From: JANRKT01 sp033763355 | GTDB lineage: Bacteria; Bacteroidota; Bacteroidia; Chitinophagales; Chitinophagaceae | Direction: 5' to 3' | Assembly: GCA_033763355.1 (NCBI GenBank) | Contig: JANRKT010000330.1 | Coordinates: 1-16,434, forward strand | DNA: 16,434 bases | Shown: one piece after another, positions 1-7,245 of the stretch | Layout of the letters: each line of letters opens with the position of its first letter | Position numbering within the stretch: the stretch's first letter is position 1 | The notes under the pieces: model-generated | Databases searched by the model: none | What the model was told of the DNA's origin: nothing | What the model saw: only the letters and a program-made list of their open reading frames with translations | Translations under genes and position numbers: made by a program

Positions 1-8
1 GTTAATGC

Positions 9-443
9 TTATTTTTTCATGGAGAGAATATATTTTACCATGGCTTCAGCATCTTCCTGCGATACATTGGCATGGGCTGCCATTGGTATTTCGCCCCAAA
101 CACCCTGTCCGCCTTTGATGATTTTTTCTGAAAGCAATTTGATGTTGGCATCAGTGGCCTCGTATTTTTTTGCAACTTCAGCATATGATGGCCCGATAAG
201 TTTTTCAGCATCTTTATGGCAGGTGCGGCAATCAGATCCCTCAATCAATGCCTTACCATCTTTGGCCGGGGCAACTGCAGGAACAGTCGCAGAATCTGCA
301 TTTGCGGTTGATGCATCTCCGCCAATTTGTTCATTGGAGTTGGACTCATTGTTACTTACGGGTTTTTTTTCTTCTGTTGATTCCCCGCCCCCGCAGGCAT
401 AACATGCAGCGGCTATAACAATAGCAGCAAAAACTTTTTTCAT
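9..443 (-). CDS. Small lipoprotein c-type cytochrome (class I, monoheme)
   Basis: The protein has one heme-binding motif, CRTCH, about two thirds of the way from the C-terminus, and a downstream Met in the context GEIPMAAH that would be the second axial iron ligand. This is the layout of cytochrome c551/c552-type electron carriers. The N-terminus (MKKVFAAIVIAAACYACGGG) is a lipoprotein leader with two candidate lipid-bearing cysteines. A Ser/Asn/Ala-rich linker of about 40 residues tethers the heme domain. I chose the ATG giving MKK; in-frame ATGs at 446 and 455 are alternatives. It follows the TIM-barrel gene by under 60 nt on the same strand and is probably its last operon partner. By analogy with FAD-dependent sugar dehydrogenase complexes, whose third component is a cytochrome c, I infer it accepts electrons from the GMC dehydrogenases encoded further right. 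That link is contextual only. Confidence 0.9.
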   Translation of the reverse strand: MKKVFAAIVIAAACYACGGGESTEEKKPVSNNESNSNEQIGGDASTANADSATVPAVAPAKDGKALIEGSDCRTCHKDAEKLIGPSYAEVAKKYEATDANIKLLSEKIIKGGQGVWGEIPMAAHANVSQEDAEAMVKYILSMKK

Positions 444-499
444 CATAATAAACATCTTTTACAGGGTTATTAAAAATTGGAGGGTAAAGTTCGTAAGTT

Positions 500-1555
500 T
501 TATCCCAGTCCAAGCACTTTGCGGTTAAATTTTTCATCGCTTCCCGTTCCGGCAAAATCATCAAAGGCTTTTTCGGTTACACGGATGATGTGTTTCTTTA
601 TAAATACCGATCCTTCCTTAGCGCCGTCTTCAGGATGTTTCAATGCACATTCCCATTCCATTACTGCCCAGCCGCTGTAGTCATACGCTGCCAGTTTGCT
701 GAAGATACTTCTAAAATTAACCTGGCCATCACCCAGTGAACGGAAACGGCCGGCACGGTTCACCCATCCCTGGTAACCGCCATACACGCCTTGTTTTCCG
801 GTTGGATTGAACTCTGCATCTTTTACATGAAACATGCGGATGCGTTCATGGTAATTATCTATATAGTCGAGATAATTGAGGCATTGCAATACAAAATGGG
901 ATGGATCGTAAAGCAAACATGCACGTGGGTGGTTATTTACTTTTTCGAGGAACATTTCATATGTAATGCCATCATGCAAATCCTCTCCGGGATGTATTTC
1001 ATAACAAACATCAACCCCGCATTCATCAAATACATTTAATATCGGCAGCCAGCGTTTGGCCAGTTCTTTAAACCCTGTTTCAACCAATCCGGCCGGTCGT
1101 TGCGGCCAGGGATAAACGGTTTGCCACAGCAAAGCGCCGCTGAATGTAGCATGTGCATTCAATCCGAGATTTTGAGATGCTTTTGCAGCCCATTTTAATT
1201 GCTGAACCGCCCACTCTGTTCTTGCTTTACTGTTGCCGTGTACCGCAGCAGGGGCAAAGCCATCAAACAATTCATCGTATGCAGGATGAACCGCCACCAA
1301 CTGCCCCTGAAGGTGTGTTGAAAGTTCAGTGATCTGCAACCCGCAGTCATTAATCATCCCTTTTATTTCATCTGCATAAGTTTTACTTTCGGCAGCTTTC
1401 TGCAAATCAATACAGCGGCTGTCCCATGAGGGTATCTGCACCCCCACAAAACCTATGCTTTCTGCCCACTGACAAATGGATTTTAAATTATTGAATGGCG
1501 GCTGGTCGCCCATGAACTGGGCTAAAAAAATTCCGGGGCCTTTTATTGTTTTCAT
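500..1555 (-). CDS. Sugar phosphate isomerase/epimerase family TIM barrel, cytosolic
   Basis: This 351-residue protein belongs to the AP-endonuclease-2-like TIM-barrel superfamily (xylose isomerase-like). Likely metal ligands are in the usual order: Glu186 in CYEIHPGED, Asp217 and His220 in LLYDPSH, His243 and Asp246 in MFHVKDAEF, and Glu300 or Glu302 in VMEWEC. There is no signal peptide, so it should act in the cytosol. It lies about 170 nt downstream of the Gfo/Idh/MocA gene on the same strand, a pairing common in inositol, keto-sugar and C-glycoside catabolism. Family members isomerise, epimerise, dehydrate or eliminate keto-sugars, and the exact reaction cannot be read here. C-deglycosidase alpha subunits share this fold, but the small beta subunit they need is absent, so I do not make that call. 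The leader carries a palindromic repeat ending 5 nt before the ATG, which contributes a GGAGGG purine stretch. Confidence 0.9.
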   Translation of the reverse strand: MKTIKGPGIFLAQFMGDQPPFNNLKSICQWAESIGFVGVQIPSWDSRCIDLQKAAESKTYADEIKGMINDCGLQITELSTHLQGQLVAVHPAYDELFDGFAPAAVHGNSKARTEWAVQQLKWAAKASQNLGLNAHATFSGALLWQTVYPWPQRPAGLVETGFKELAKRWLPILNVFDECGVDVCYEIHPGEDLHDGITYEMFLEKVNNHPRACLLYDPSHFVLQCLNYLDYIDNYHERIRMFHVKDAEFNPTGKQGVYGGYQGWVNRAGRFRSLGDGQVNFRSIFSKLAAYDYSGWAVMEWECALKHPEDGAKEGSVFIKKHIIRVTEKAFDDFAGTGSDEKFNRKVLGLG

Positions 1556-1560
1556 AAAAT

Positions 1561-1595
1561 TTTACCCTCCTGAATCCCCCCTATGGGGAGGACTT
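1561..1595 (-). repeat. Palindromic intergenic repeat, copy A
   Basis: Read on the minus strand this is a C-run/G-run stem (CTCCCC ATA GGGG) followed by a purine-rich tail ending AGGAGGGTAAA, 5 nt before the start codon of the TIM-barrel gene. Its outer nine bases and stem-loop architecture match copy B at 1707-1738 in the opposite orientation, and it resembles copies C and D. I know similar high-copy C-run/G-run repeats from Bacteroidota intergenic regions, but the family assignment is from memory. Confidence 0.6.
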
Positions 1596-1706
1596 TTTGA
1601 GCTTTAATAAATTTAATAAGTAATTGTAATCACTACTCCAACAAAAGAAATTCAATTATCAATTCAGAATATGCTATACGGATGGTGAATTTTATTCCTG
1701 ATTAAC

Positions 1707-1738
1707 AAGTCTCCCTACAGGGAGATTTAGAGGGTAAA
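1707..1738 (+). repeat. Palindromic intergenic repeat, copy B
   Basis: It contains a perfect 6-bp stem, TCTCCC TACA GGGAGA (1710-1725), followed by TTTAGAGGGTAAA. It is the inverted counterpart of copy A, so the two bracket the AT-rich spacer 1596-1706 like terminal inverted repeats. The last twelve bases of the copy overlap the 3' end of the Gfo/Idh/MocA gene and encode its final residues (Phe-Thr-Leu-stop). I see nothing else in the spacer between A and B. Confidence 0.6.
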
Positions 1739-2893
1739 CTCAGTCCATTTCTCCTTTGATTGTGCAGAGGCCACCACATTATCAATAAATGCCATTCCCC
1801 TTATGCCTTCATCCACCTTCGGGAAGTCGAGCATCTCCTTGCCGGGTTCTTTGCCATCTATTTTTGCAGATAATGTTAATGCAAAGTTCCGGTAGATGTT
1901 ACCAAACGCCTCAAGGTAACCTTCCGGATGACCACCCGGTGTACGGCAATTGTGTGTTGCAAAGCTTGATAAACGATCTCCGTAATTACCGCCGGCACGT
2001 AATATTTGTGCGGGCTGGTCAAGCCATTTCACCAGCATGGTATTTGGTTCGTGCTGCGCCCATTCAATGCCGCCCTTTTCGCCATATATGCGGATCTTTA
2101 AAGCGTTTTCTTCGCCTGCGGCTACCTGTGAGGCCATCAATACACCGGCAGCGCCGTTATCAAATTTCAGCAGTACATTGCCGTCATCATCCAGCGCCCT
2201 TCCTTCTACCATTACATTAAGATCAGCACAGAGATGTGTAATCTTTAATCCTGAAATATATTCGGCCAGATGTGCAGCATGTGTGCCAATGTCGCCCATG
2301 CAACCGCTCTTGCCGCTTTTCTTCGGGTCTGTCCTCCATGCCGCCTGCGCATTGCCTTCTCTTTCTGAAAGCTTGCTCAGCCAGCCCTGCGGGTATTCAA
2401 CCCATATCTTTCTTATTTTTCCCAGTGCGCCACCCTGCACCATTTGCTTTGCATGTTTTACAAGGGGATAACCAGAATAGGTATGCGTAAGGCATAAAAC
2501 CAAACCTGTTTCCTCAACTTTTTTCTTTAATTGTCTGGCTTCATCAATGGTAAAGGTGATGGGTTTTTCAATTACTACGTGAAAGCCATTGTCAAGCGCC
2601 ATCATAGCCGGTGCAAAATGGGCAAAGTTGGGTGTAACGATGGTTACAAAATCCATCTTTTTATCAGCCGGCAGCTGGCTCTCTTTTTTTATCATCTCTT
2701 CATAATTCAGGTAGGTACGGTCTTCGGGCAGAAAGAGCATCTTTCCCGAGTCTCTTGCAATATCAGGATTAATGCTTAGTGCCCCGCAGGCAACTTCAAT
2801 TAAACCGTCCATATTGGCAGCAATGCGATGTATGGCGCCGATGAAGGCATCTTTGCCCCCGCCGATCATGCCCATTCTTAATTTTCTGTTCAT
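1727..2893 (-). CDS. Gfo/Idh/MocA family NAD(P)-dependent sugar dehydrogenase
   Basis: This is a 388-residue two-domain oxidoreductase. The N-terminal Rossmann domain has the dinucleotide loop MGMIGGG (residues 7-13) and the family hallmark EKP (109-111), whose Lys is the usual catalytic residue. The C-terminal substrate domain has GDIGTHAAH, with Asp201 and His205 in the positions of the catalytic Asp/His pair of inositol dehydrogenase-like enzymes. There is no signal peptide, so it should be cytosolic. Members oxidise sugars, inositols or glycosides, or reduce keto-sugars; several glycoside 3-oxidoreductases belong here. It heads the minus-strand operon and is divergent from the MFS gene across a 183-nt shared regulatory region. 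I infer that it handles the imported product of the periplasmic oxidation. The last three codons lie inside repeat copy B, so the natural C-terminus may have been reshaped by the repeat. Confidence 0.92.
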   Translation of the reverse strand: MNRKLRMGMIGGGKDAFIGAIHRIAANMDGLIEVACGALSINPDIARDSGKMLFLPEDRTYLNYEEMIKKESQLPADKKMDFVTIVTPNFAHFAPAMMALDNGFHVVIEKPITFTIDEARQLKKKVEETGLVLCLTHTYSGYPLVKHAKQMVQGGALGKIRKIWVEYPQGWLSKLSEREGNAQAAWRTDPKKSGKSGCMGDIGTHAAHLAEYISGLKITHLCADLNVMVEGRALDDDGNVLLKFDNGAAGVLMASQVAAGEENALKIRIYGEKGGIEWAQHEPNTMLVKWLDQPAQILRAGGNYGDRLSSFATHNCRTPGGHPEGYLEAFGNIYRNFALTLSAKIDGKEPGKEMLDFPKVDEGIRGMAFIDNVVASAQSKEKWTEFTL

Positions 2894-2962
2894 GGAAAAA
2901 ATGTATTTGGAAAGTGGTAAGAAACTAAAGAGATTTAAAAATAAAAAAATTACATTTATGAA

Positions 2963-2974
2963 CCGTTTTAACGG
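2963..2974. promoter_or_regulatory. Candidate operator palindrome in the divergent promoter region
   Basis: CCGTT TT AACGG is a perfect 5-bp inverted repeat with a 2-nt centre. It sits in the AT-rich 183-nt interval between the divergent dehydrogenase and transporter genes, about 70 nt upstream of the minus-strand start and 100 nt upstream of the plus-strand start. Its size and symmetry would suit a LacI- or GntR-type sugar regulator, but no regulator gene is in the window. I found no convincing Bacteroidota promoter (TTTG plus TAnnTTTG) on either strand of this interval. Confidence 0.3.
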
Positions 2975-3076
2975 GAAGATTTCGAATAAAAAAGAAATTT
3001 TTCCGCAAACTGTTTATCTTTTGAAAACAGTTTTTAGTTTCAGCCAATCAATCTTCAAACCAAAACCTGAATCAAC

Positions 3077-4309
3077 ATGCAAGCCAACATCAACCGTAAA
3101 CAGTTATTTCTTGCAAGCTGTATCGCACTTATTTTTACAGCCATGACCTTTGCCATACGTGCGGCTCTTGAGGGCGTATGGGGTACTGAATACAACCTTA
3201 CTAAAGAGCAGGTAGGCTGGGTGTTCAGCCCTGCTTTCTGGGGCTTTACTTTAGCCATGATTTTTGGTGGCCCGTTATGTGATGTAATTGGTATGAAGAG
3301 GCTGCTTGGGCTGGCTTTCCTGGGGCATATTACAGGGGTAATTATTTACCTGGTAGCAAAAGATGCCACTATGCTCTTTATCGGAACACTGTGTATAGGA
3401 ATTGGGAACGGAATGGTAGAAGCGGCATGTAACCCCCTCGTAGTTTCATTGTATCCGGATAATAAGACAACCATGCTCAACAGGTTTCATGTGTGGTTTC
3501 CGGGGGGTATTGTAATAGGAGGACTGGTTGCATATCTAATCATTACACAAATGGGGTTAGACTGGCGGGTACTCGTATCGCTGTTATTTATACCGGGAAT
3601 TATTTATGGGATACTTTTTTTACGGCTGCAGTTTCCACAAACAGAAAGGGTAACAAAGGGAATCAGTACATCAGAAATGTTCAAAGCATGTCTCAATCCT
3701 CTTTTCCTTGTAATGATAGCCTGTATGTTTATGACAGCGGCCACCGAACTGGGCACCAATCAATGGATAAACGCTTTGCTGGGTAATGCAGGCGTATCAG
3801 CCATTTTAATTCTTGTAATGATCAATGGTATCATGGCATTGGGCCGTTCATTTGCAGGACCTGTTGTTCACAGGCTTAACCCCAACGGCATGCTTATTTT
3901 TTCCGCTTTGTTTGCGGGCATAGGTTTATTGTTATTAAGCAAGGCAACCGGTAGCGGTGCAATTGGCGCTGCTGTAGTTTTTGCAGTAGGCATTTGTTTC
4001 TTCTGGCCCACTATGCTTGGTTTTGTATCAGAATATTTGCCAAAAACCGGGGCATTGGGTCTTTCTTTAATGGGAGGCGCCGGAATGTTTTCTACCTCAC
4101 TTATACTGCCTGTTATGGGTAAATGGTTTGATGAAGCCAAAGCCAAAGCAATTGCCGGAGGGGCAGATACAGTTGCAGCTGAAACCATGGCCGGATCAGA
4201 TACATTTTTAAAAGTTGCGGTAATGCCCGCTATTCTTGTGGTGATATTTGTTTTGATTTATGTAGTCAGAAGGAAACATTATGCAGCCCATAAAGCTGCG
4301 CATGCTTAA
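3077..4309 (+). CDS. MFS transporter, sugar permease (FucP/FHS-like)
   Basis: This 410-residue protein has about twelve hydrophobic segments and a lysine/histidine-rich cytosolic tail, the usual major facilitator layout. After the second helix, GGPLCDVIGMKR (64-75) is a recognisable loop 2-3 motif A (G-x4-D-x2-G-x-K/R). GMVEAACNP places Glu115 and Asn119 in helix 4, where FucP-type proton/sugar symporters carry functional polar residues. It is divergent from the Gfo/Idh/MocA gene and ends in a strong terminator, so it is probably its own transcript. Context suggests uptake of a monosaccharide or keto-sugar produced in the periplasm. The start is the first ATG, and the hydrophobic segment begins at residue 10. 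The substrate is not determinable from sequence. Confidence 0.9.
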   Translation: MQANINRKQLFLASCIALIFTAMTFAIRAALEGVWGTEYNLTKEQVGWVFSPAFWGFTLAMIFGGPLCDVIGMKRLLGLAFLGHITGVIIYLVAKDATMLFIGTLCIGIGNGMVEAACNPLVVSLYPDNKTTMLNRFHVWFPGGIVIGGLVAYLIITQMGLDWRVLVSLLFIPGIIYGILFLRLQFPQTERVTKGISTSEMFKACLNPLFLVMIACMFMTAATELGTNQWINALLGNAGVSAILILVMINGIMALGRSFAGPVVHRLNPNGMLIFSALFAGIGLLLLSKATGSGAIGAAVVFAVGICFFWPTMLGFVSEYLPKTGALGLSLMGGAGMFSTSLILPVMGKWFDEAKAKAIAGGADTVAAETMAGSDTFLKVAVMPAILVVIFVLIYVVRRKHYAAHKAAHA

Positions 4310-4318
4310 ATACATGGG

Positions 4319-4358
4319 TTGCCGTTAATCACCACAGGTTGCTAACGGCAATTTTTTT
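4319..4358 (+). terminator. Intrinsic terminator after the MFS gene
   Basis: A perfect 9-bp stem, TTGCCGTTA (4319-4327) and TAACGGCAA (4343-4351), with a 15-nt loop is followed directly by seven T residues. It starts 10 nt past the MFS stop codon. It separates the transporter transcript from the exported TIM-barrel and GMC genes downstream. Confidence 0.85.
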
Positions 4359-4390
4359 GAACGGGCGTATCCTTACATTTCGTAAATTTC
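4356..4390 (+). promoter_or_regulatory. Weak candidate Bacteroidota-type promoter
   Basis: TTTG at 4356-4359 followed after 23 nt by TAAATTTC (4383-4390) is one mismatch from the -33 TTTG / -7 TAnnTTTG arrangement known for this phylum, with spacing at the long end. It would start transcription only about 10-15 nt before the ATG at 4410. The preceding terminator makes a promoter here necessary, but this placement is tentative. Confidence 0.2.
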
Positions 4391-4409
4391 CATCCCAACG
4401 GTTCAAATC

Positions 4410-5303
4410 ATGTCAAAAGCTTCATCTCGCAGAACAGCAATTAAAAATATCGTTGCAGGAACAGCCGCCCTCAGTACAGCTGGGATGCTTAGTTCAGGTT
4501 CTGCCTGCGCCGAAACAAAACCCGCTATGCTAAAAGGAAATATCAATCACTCTGCCTGCCGCTGGTGCTATGGCAGTATTCCGTTGGATGAATTATGCGC
4601 TGCCGCAAAGAATATCGGGCTTATCGGTATTGACCTTGTTGGCCCCAAAGACTGGCCCACTTTACAGCAGTATGGCTTAACAGCTACGATGTGCTGGGGC
4701 GCAGAAATAAACCTGGTTGACGGATGGAACAACAAACAGTTTCATGCAGAGCTTATTAAAAGATACAGTGAAATGATACCACTGGTTGCAAAAGCAGGAT
4801 ACAAAAACCTGATCTGCTTCAGCGGTAACAGGCGAGGGATGGATGATGAAACAGGTTTGAAAAATTGTACAGAAGGGTTGAAACAGGTAATGGCTATAGC
4901 TGAAAAAAACAATGTGATGATGGTAATGGAACTGCTGAACAGTAAAGTTGACCATAAAGACTACCAGTGCGATAAAACGGCATGGGGTGTTGAACTGTGC
5001 AAACGCATAGGTTCATCCAACTTTAAACTGCTTTACGATATTTATCACATGCAGATAGATGAAGGAGATGTGATCAGGACCATCAGGGATAATTTTCAGT
5101 ACATCACCCATTTTCATACAGGCGGGGTTCCCGGCAGGCATGAAATTGATGAAAGCCAGGAACTCTATTATCCCGCCATTATGAAAGCCATAATTGACCT
5201 CGGCTATAAGGGTTATGTGGCGCAGGAATTTATTCCTGTTTCAAAAGAAAAACAAGGGCAACTGGCTGCATTAAAAACGGCGGTAGGTATTTGTGATGTG
5301 TAA
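4410..5303 (+). CDS. Tat-exported hydroxypyruvate isomerase-like TIM-barrel protein
   Basis: This 297-residue protein is of the Hyi/OtnI type. Family landmarks are MELLNSKVDHKDYQCD with Glu174, LLYDIYHMQIDEGD with Asp210 and His213, THFHTGGVPGRHEID with His234, His236 and Arg243/His244, and YVAQEF with Glu273. Glu174, Asp210, His236 and Glu273 are the likely metal ligands. Unlike classical cytosolic hydroxypyruvate isomerase, it begins with a twin-arginine leader, ASSRRTAIKN, a hydrophobic Ala/Gly-rich stretch, and a probable cleavage site near ACA-ET (residues 32-36); a lipobox reading around GSAC is possible. Export makes hydroxypyruvate an unlikely substrate. Given the GMC dehydrogenases next door, a role on 3-keto or other oxidised sugars is a better inference. 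It is the first gene after the MFS terminator and lies 175 nt before the first GMC gene. Confidence 0.9.
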   Translation: MSKASSRRTAIKNIVAGTAALSTAGMLSSGSACAETKPAMLKGNINHSACRWCYGSIPLDELCAAAKNIGLIGIDLVGPKDWPTLQQYGLTATMCWGAEINLVDGWNNKQFHAELIKRYSEMIPLVAKAGYKNLICFSGNRRGMDDETGLKNCTEGLKQVMAIAEKNNVMMVMELLNSKVDHKDYQCDKTAWGVELCKRIGSSNFKLLYDIYHMQIDEGDVIRTIRDNFQYITHFHTGGVPGRHEIDESQELYYPAIMKAIIDLGYKGYVAQEFIPVSKEKQGQLAALKTAVGICDV

Positions 5304-5304
5304 A

Positions 5305-5320
5305 CCTGTATCCTTACAGG
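5305..5320 (+). other. Small hairpin just after a stop codon
   Basis: CCTGTA TCCT TACAGG is a perfect 6-bp stem with a 4-nt loop, one base past the stop codon of the exported TIM-barrel gene. No T-run follows, so it is not a typical terminator. It could be an mRNA 3'-end processing or stability element, or a chance palindrome. Confidence 0.35.
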
Positions 5321-5381
5321 AGAAGTTTAGAACGGCATGCAGTTGTTTTGACGTAAAAAAGCTATCAAATGCGCAAAAAGA

Positions 5382-5468
5382 ATGAAAACCATGTTGAGAA
5401 AATATGATAGCGATAACCTTCTTCCTTTAAAGAAAGCCAAAGTGATTAAAAAAATTTTCAAACTATAA
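5382..5468 (+). CDS. Candidate 28-residue lysine-rich small ORF
   Basis: An ATG-to-TAA frame encodes a short basic peptide: MKTMLRKYDS at the start, then an amphipathic-looking, Lys/Leu/Ile-rich second half ending KKIFKL. It stops 10 nt before the ATG of the first GMC gene, so it could be translated with it. I recognise no family. It could be a real small protein, a leader peptide, or a chance open frame in AT-rich DNA; length alone does not separate these. Confidence 0.22.
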   Translation: MKTMLRKYDSDNLLPLKKAKVIKKIFKL

Positions 5469-5478
5469 ACGATTTGTC

Positions 5479-7161
5479 ATGCCTGAAACAAACGAATTTG
5501 ATGCCATAGTAGTTGGCTCAGGAATCAGCGGGGGCTGGGCCGCAAAAGAACTTTGCGAAAAAGGCCTTAAAGTAATTATGCTGGAAAGGGGCCGCGACCT
5601 TGTGCATGTAAGAGATTATGTAAATGCCAATAAAGGCCCCTGGGAATTTCCCCACCGTGGCGGAAGGACCCAGCAAATGGTAAAGGATTATCCTGTATTG
5701 AAACGGGATTATCCGCTTAATGAAACTGTACTTGAATATTGGGTAAAGGATTCTGAATGCCCCTATACGGAAGTGAAACGTTTTGACTGGTTCCGCGGCT
5801 ATCATGTTGGCGGCCGCTCCATCATGTGGGGCAGGCAAAGTTACCGCTGGAGCGACCTGGATTTTGAAGCCAATGCCAAAGATGGTTTTGGTGTGGACTG
5901 GCCCATTCGTTATAAAGACATTGCCCCCTGGTATGATTATACAGAGAAATTTGCAGGCATCAGCGGATCAAAAGATGGGTTGGCTGTATTGCCAGATGGT
6001 CAATTCCTGCCGCCAATGGATATGACATGTGTGGAGAAAGATGTAGCGGCGAGGATAAAAGAACATTACAAAGGCACAAGACACATGCTGATCGGCCGTG
6101 TGGCCAATCTCACACAGGCTATTCCCGACAGAACGCCCTGCCAGTTCAGGAATTTATGCTGGAGGGGTTGCCCCTTTGGCGGATACTTCAGCACACAGTC
6201 ATCTACGTTACCGGCCGCACAAAAAACCGGTAACCTTACCCTCCGTCCTTTTTCTATTGTTACAAAAGTTTTATACGATAAGGATAAAAAGAAAGCCACT
6301 GGTGTTGAAGTACTTGATGCAGAAACCAATAAAACTTATGAATACAAAGCAAAGATTGTATTCCTTAATGCATCAACGCTTAATTCAACGTGGATACTTT
6401 TAAATTCAGCAACTGATGTATGGCCCGATGGTTTGGGCAGCAGCAGCGGTGAACTGGGCCACAACCTTATGGACCATCACCTCGGAGTTGGCGCAGGCGG
6501 AACGGTTGAAGGATACGAGGATAAATATTATTTCGGCCGCAGGCCCAATGGTATTTACATACCACGTTACAGGAATGTGGGCAGTGATAAAAGAGATTAC
6601 CTGCGTGGTTTTGGTTACCAGGGCGCCGGCAGCCGCCAGGGCTGGAGCCGTAATGTAGCCGAATTGTCCATTGGCGCCGAACTGAAGGAAGCCTTAACTG
6701 AACCCGGCCAATGGTCAATGGGCATGGGTGGATTTGGTGAAATACTTCCTTATCATGAAAATAAAGTAACGCTTGATAAAACCAAAAAAGACAAATGGGG
6801 CCTGAATGTGCTGGCAATTGATTGCGAACTGAAGGAGAATGAAAAGAAAATGCGTGTTGACATAGTTAATGATGCCAAAGAAATGCTGGAAGCAGCAGGT
6901 GTAAAAAATGTTAATGCCAGGGAAGGCGATGGCACGCCGGGCCGCGGTATTCATGAAATGGGTACGGCACGTATGGGCAAAGACCCCAAAACATCTGTGC
7001 TCAACAAATGGAACCAGGTTTGGGATGCCATGAATGTATTTGTAACCGATGGCGCCTGTATGACATCAGCAGCATGTGTAAACCCGTCACTATCATACAT
7101 GGCATTAACCGCAAGAGCAGCGGATTATGCTGTAAGCGAATTGAAAAAAGGAAATTTATAA
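5479..7161 (+). CDS. GMC-family FAD sugar dehydrogenase, catalytic subunit 1
   Basis: This 560-residue glucose-methanol-choline family flavoprotein starts with the FAD loop VVGSGISGG (GxGxxG at 13-18) and a terminal Glu in LERG. GGRSIMWGR (111-119) is the conserved FAD-contact segment. CQFRNLCWRGC gives Cys221, Cys227 and Cys231 in a C-x5-C-x3-C pattern like the 3Fe-4S site of the Burkholderia-type FAD glucose dehydrogenase. The C-terminal domain ends with IHEMGTARMG (His492) and CVNPSL (Asn535), the likely His/Asn catalytic pair. It has no signal peptide. Proteins of this subgroup pair with a Tat-exported small subunit, here encoded at 10942, and ride out with it. Related enzymes oxidise glucosides at C3 or gluconate/glucose, so the reaction here is inferred by family. 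It is the first of three tandem paralogs; its N-terminus is about 12 residues shorter than theirs. Confidence 0.93.
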   Translation: MPETNEFDAIVVGSGISGGWAAKELCEKGLKVIMLERGRDLVHVRDYVNANKGPWEFPHRGGRTQQMVKDYPVLKRDYPLNETVLEYWVKDSECPYTEVKRFDWFRGYHVGGRSIMWGRQSYRWSDLDFEANAKDGFGVDWPIRYKDIAPWYDYTEKFAGISGSKDGLAVLPDGQFLPPMDMTCVEKDVAARIKEHYKGTRHMLIGRVANLTQAIPDRTPCQFRNLCWRGCPFGGYFSTQSSTLPAAQKTGNLTLRPFSIVTKVLYDKDKKKATGVEVLDAETNKTYEYKAKIVFLNASTLNSTWILLNSATDVWPDGLGSSSGELGHNLMDHHLGVGAGGTVEGYEDKYYFGRRPNGIYIPRYRNVGSDKRDYLRGFGYQGAGSRQGWSRNVAELSIGAELKEALTEPGQWSMGMGGFGEILPYHENKVTLDKTKKDKWGLNVLAIDCELKENEKKMRVDIVNDAKEMLEAAGVKNVNAREGDGTPGRGIHEMGTARMGKDPKTSVLNKWNQVWDAMNVFVTDGACMTSAACVNPSLSYMALTARAADYAVSELKKGNL

Positions 7162-7170
7162 TAACCATTA

Positions 7171-7228
7171 GTGAATCGTCGGCCGTGGGTTAATATGCTC
7201 TAATTTCTTCTCACGGCTGACGATTGAC
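7171..7228. repeat. Large imperfect inverted repeat between GMC genes 1 and 2
   Basis: The arms GTGAATCGTCGGCCGTGG (7171-7188) and TCACGGCTGACGATTGAC (7211-7228) pair over 18 positions with 15 Watson-Crick pairs, two G-T wobbles and one mismatch; a further G-C pair closes a roughly 20-nt AT-rich loop. No T-run follows, so it is not a standard terminator. It may be a dispersed palindromic repeat or an mRNA-stabilising or processing element between paralogs, tuning subunit ratios. The right arm ends 17 nt before the unusual TTG start of the next gene. Confidence 0.65.
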
Positions 7229-7245
7229 GTTTCACCAACATCTGT

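Noticed and set aside
500..1555. C-glycoside deglycosidase alpha subunit as identity of the cytosolic TIM barrel
   Set aside because: The fold fits, but the small beta subunit needed by those enzymes is not encoded in the window.
3011..3023. TATCTTTTG as a -7 promoter element for the MFS gene
   Set aside because: One base longer than the consensus and no TTTG at the required distance upstream.
5366..5412. GCTATC ... GATAGC inverted repeat before GMC1
   Set aside because: Arms of six bases about 40 nt apart are expected by chance and show no supporting context.
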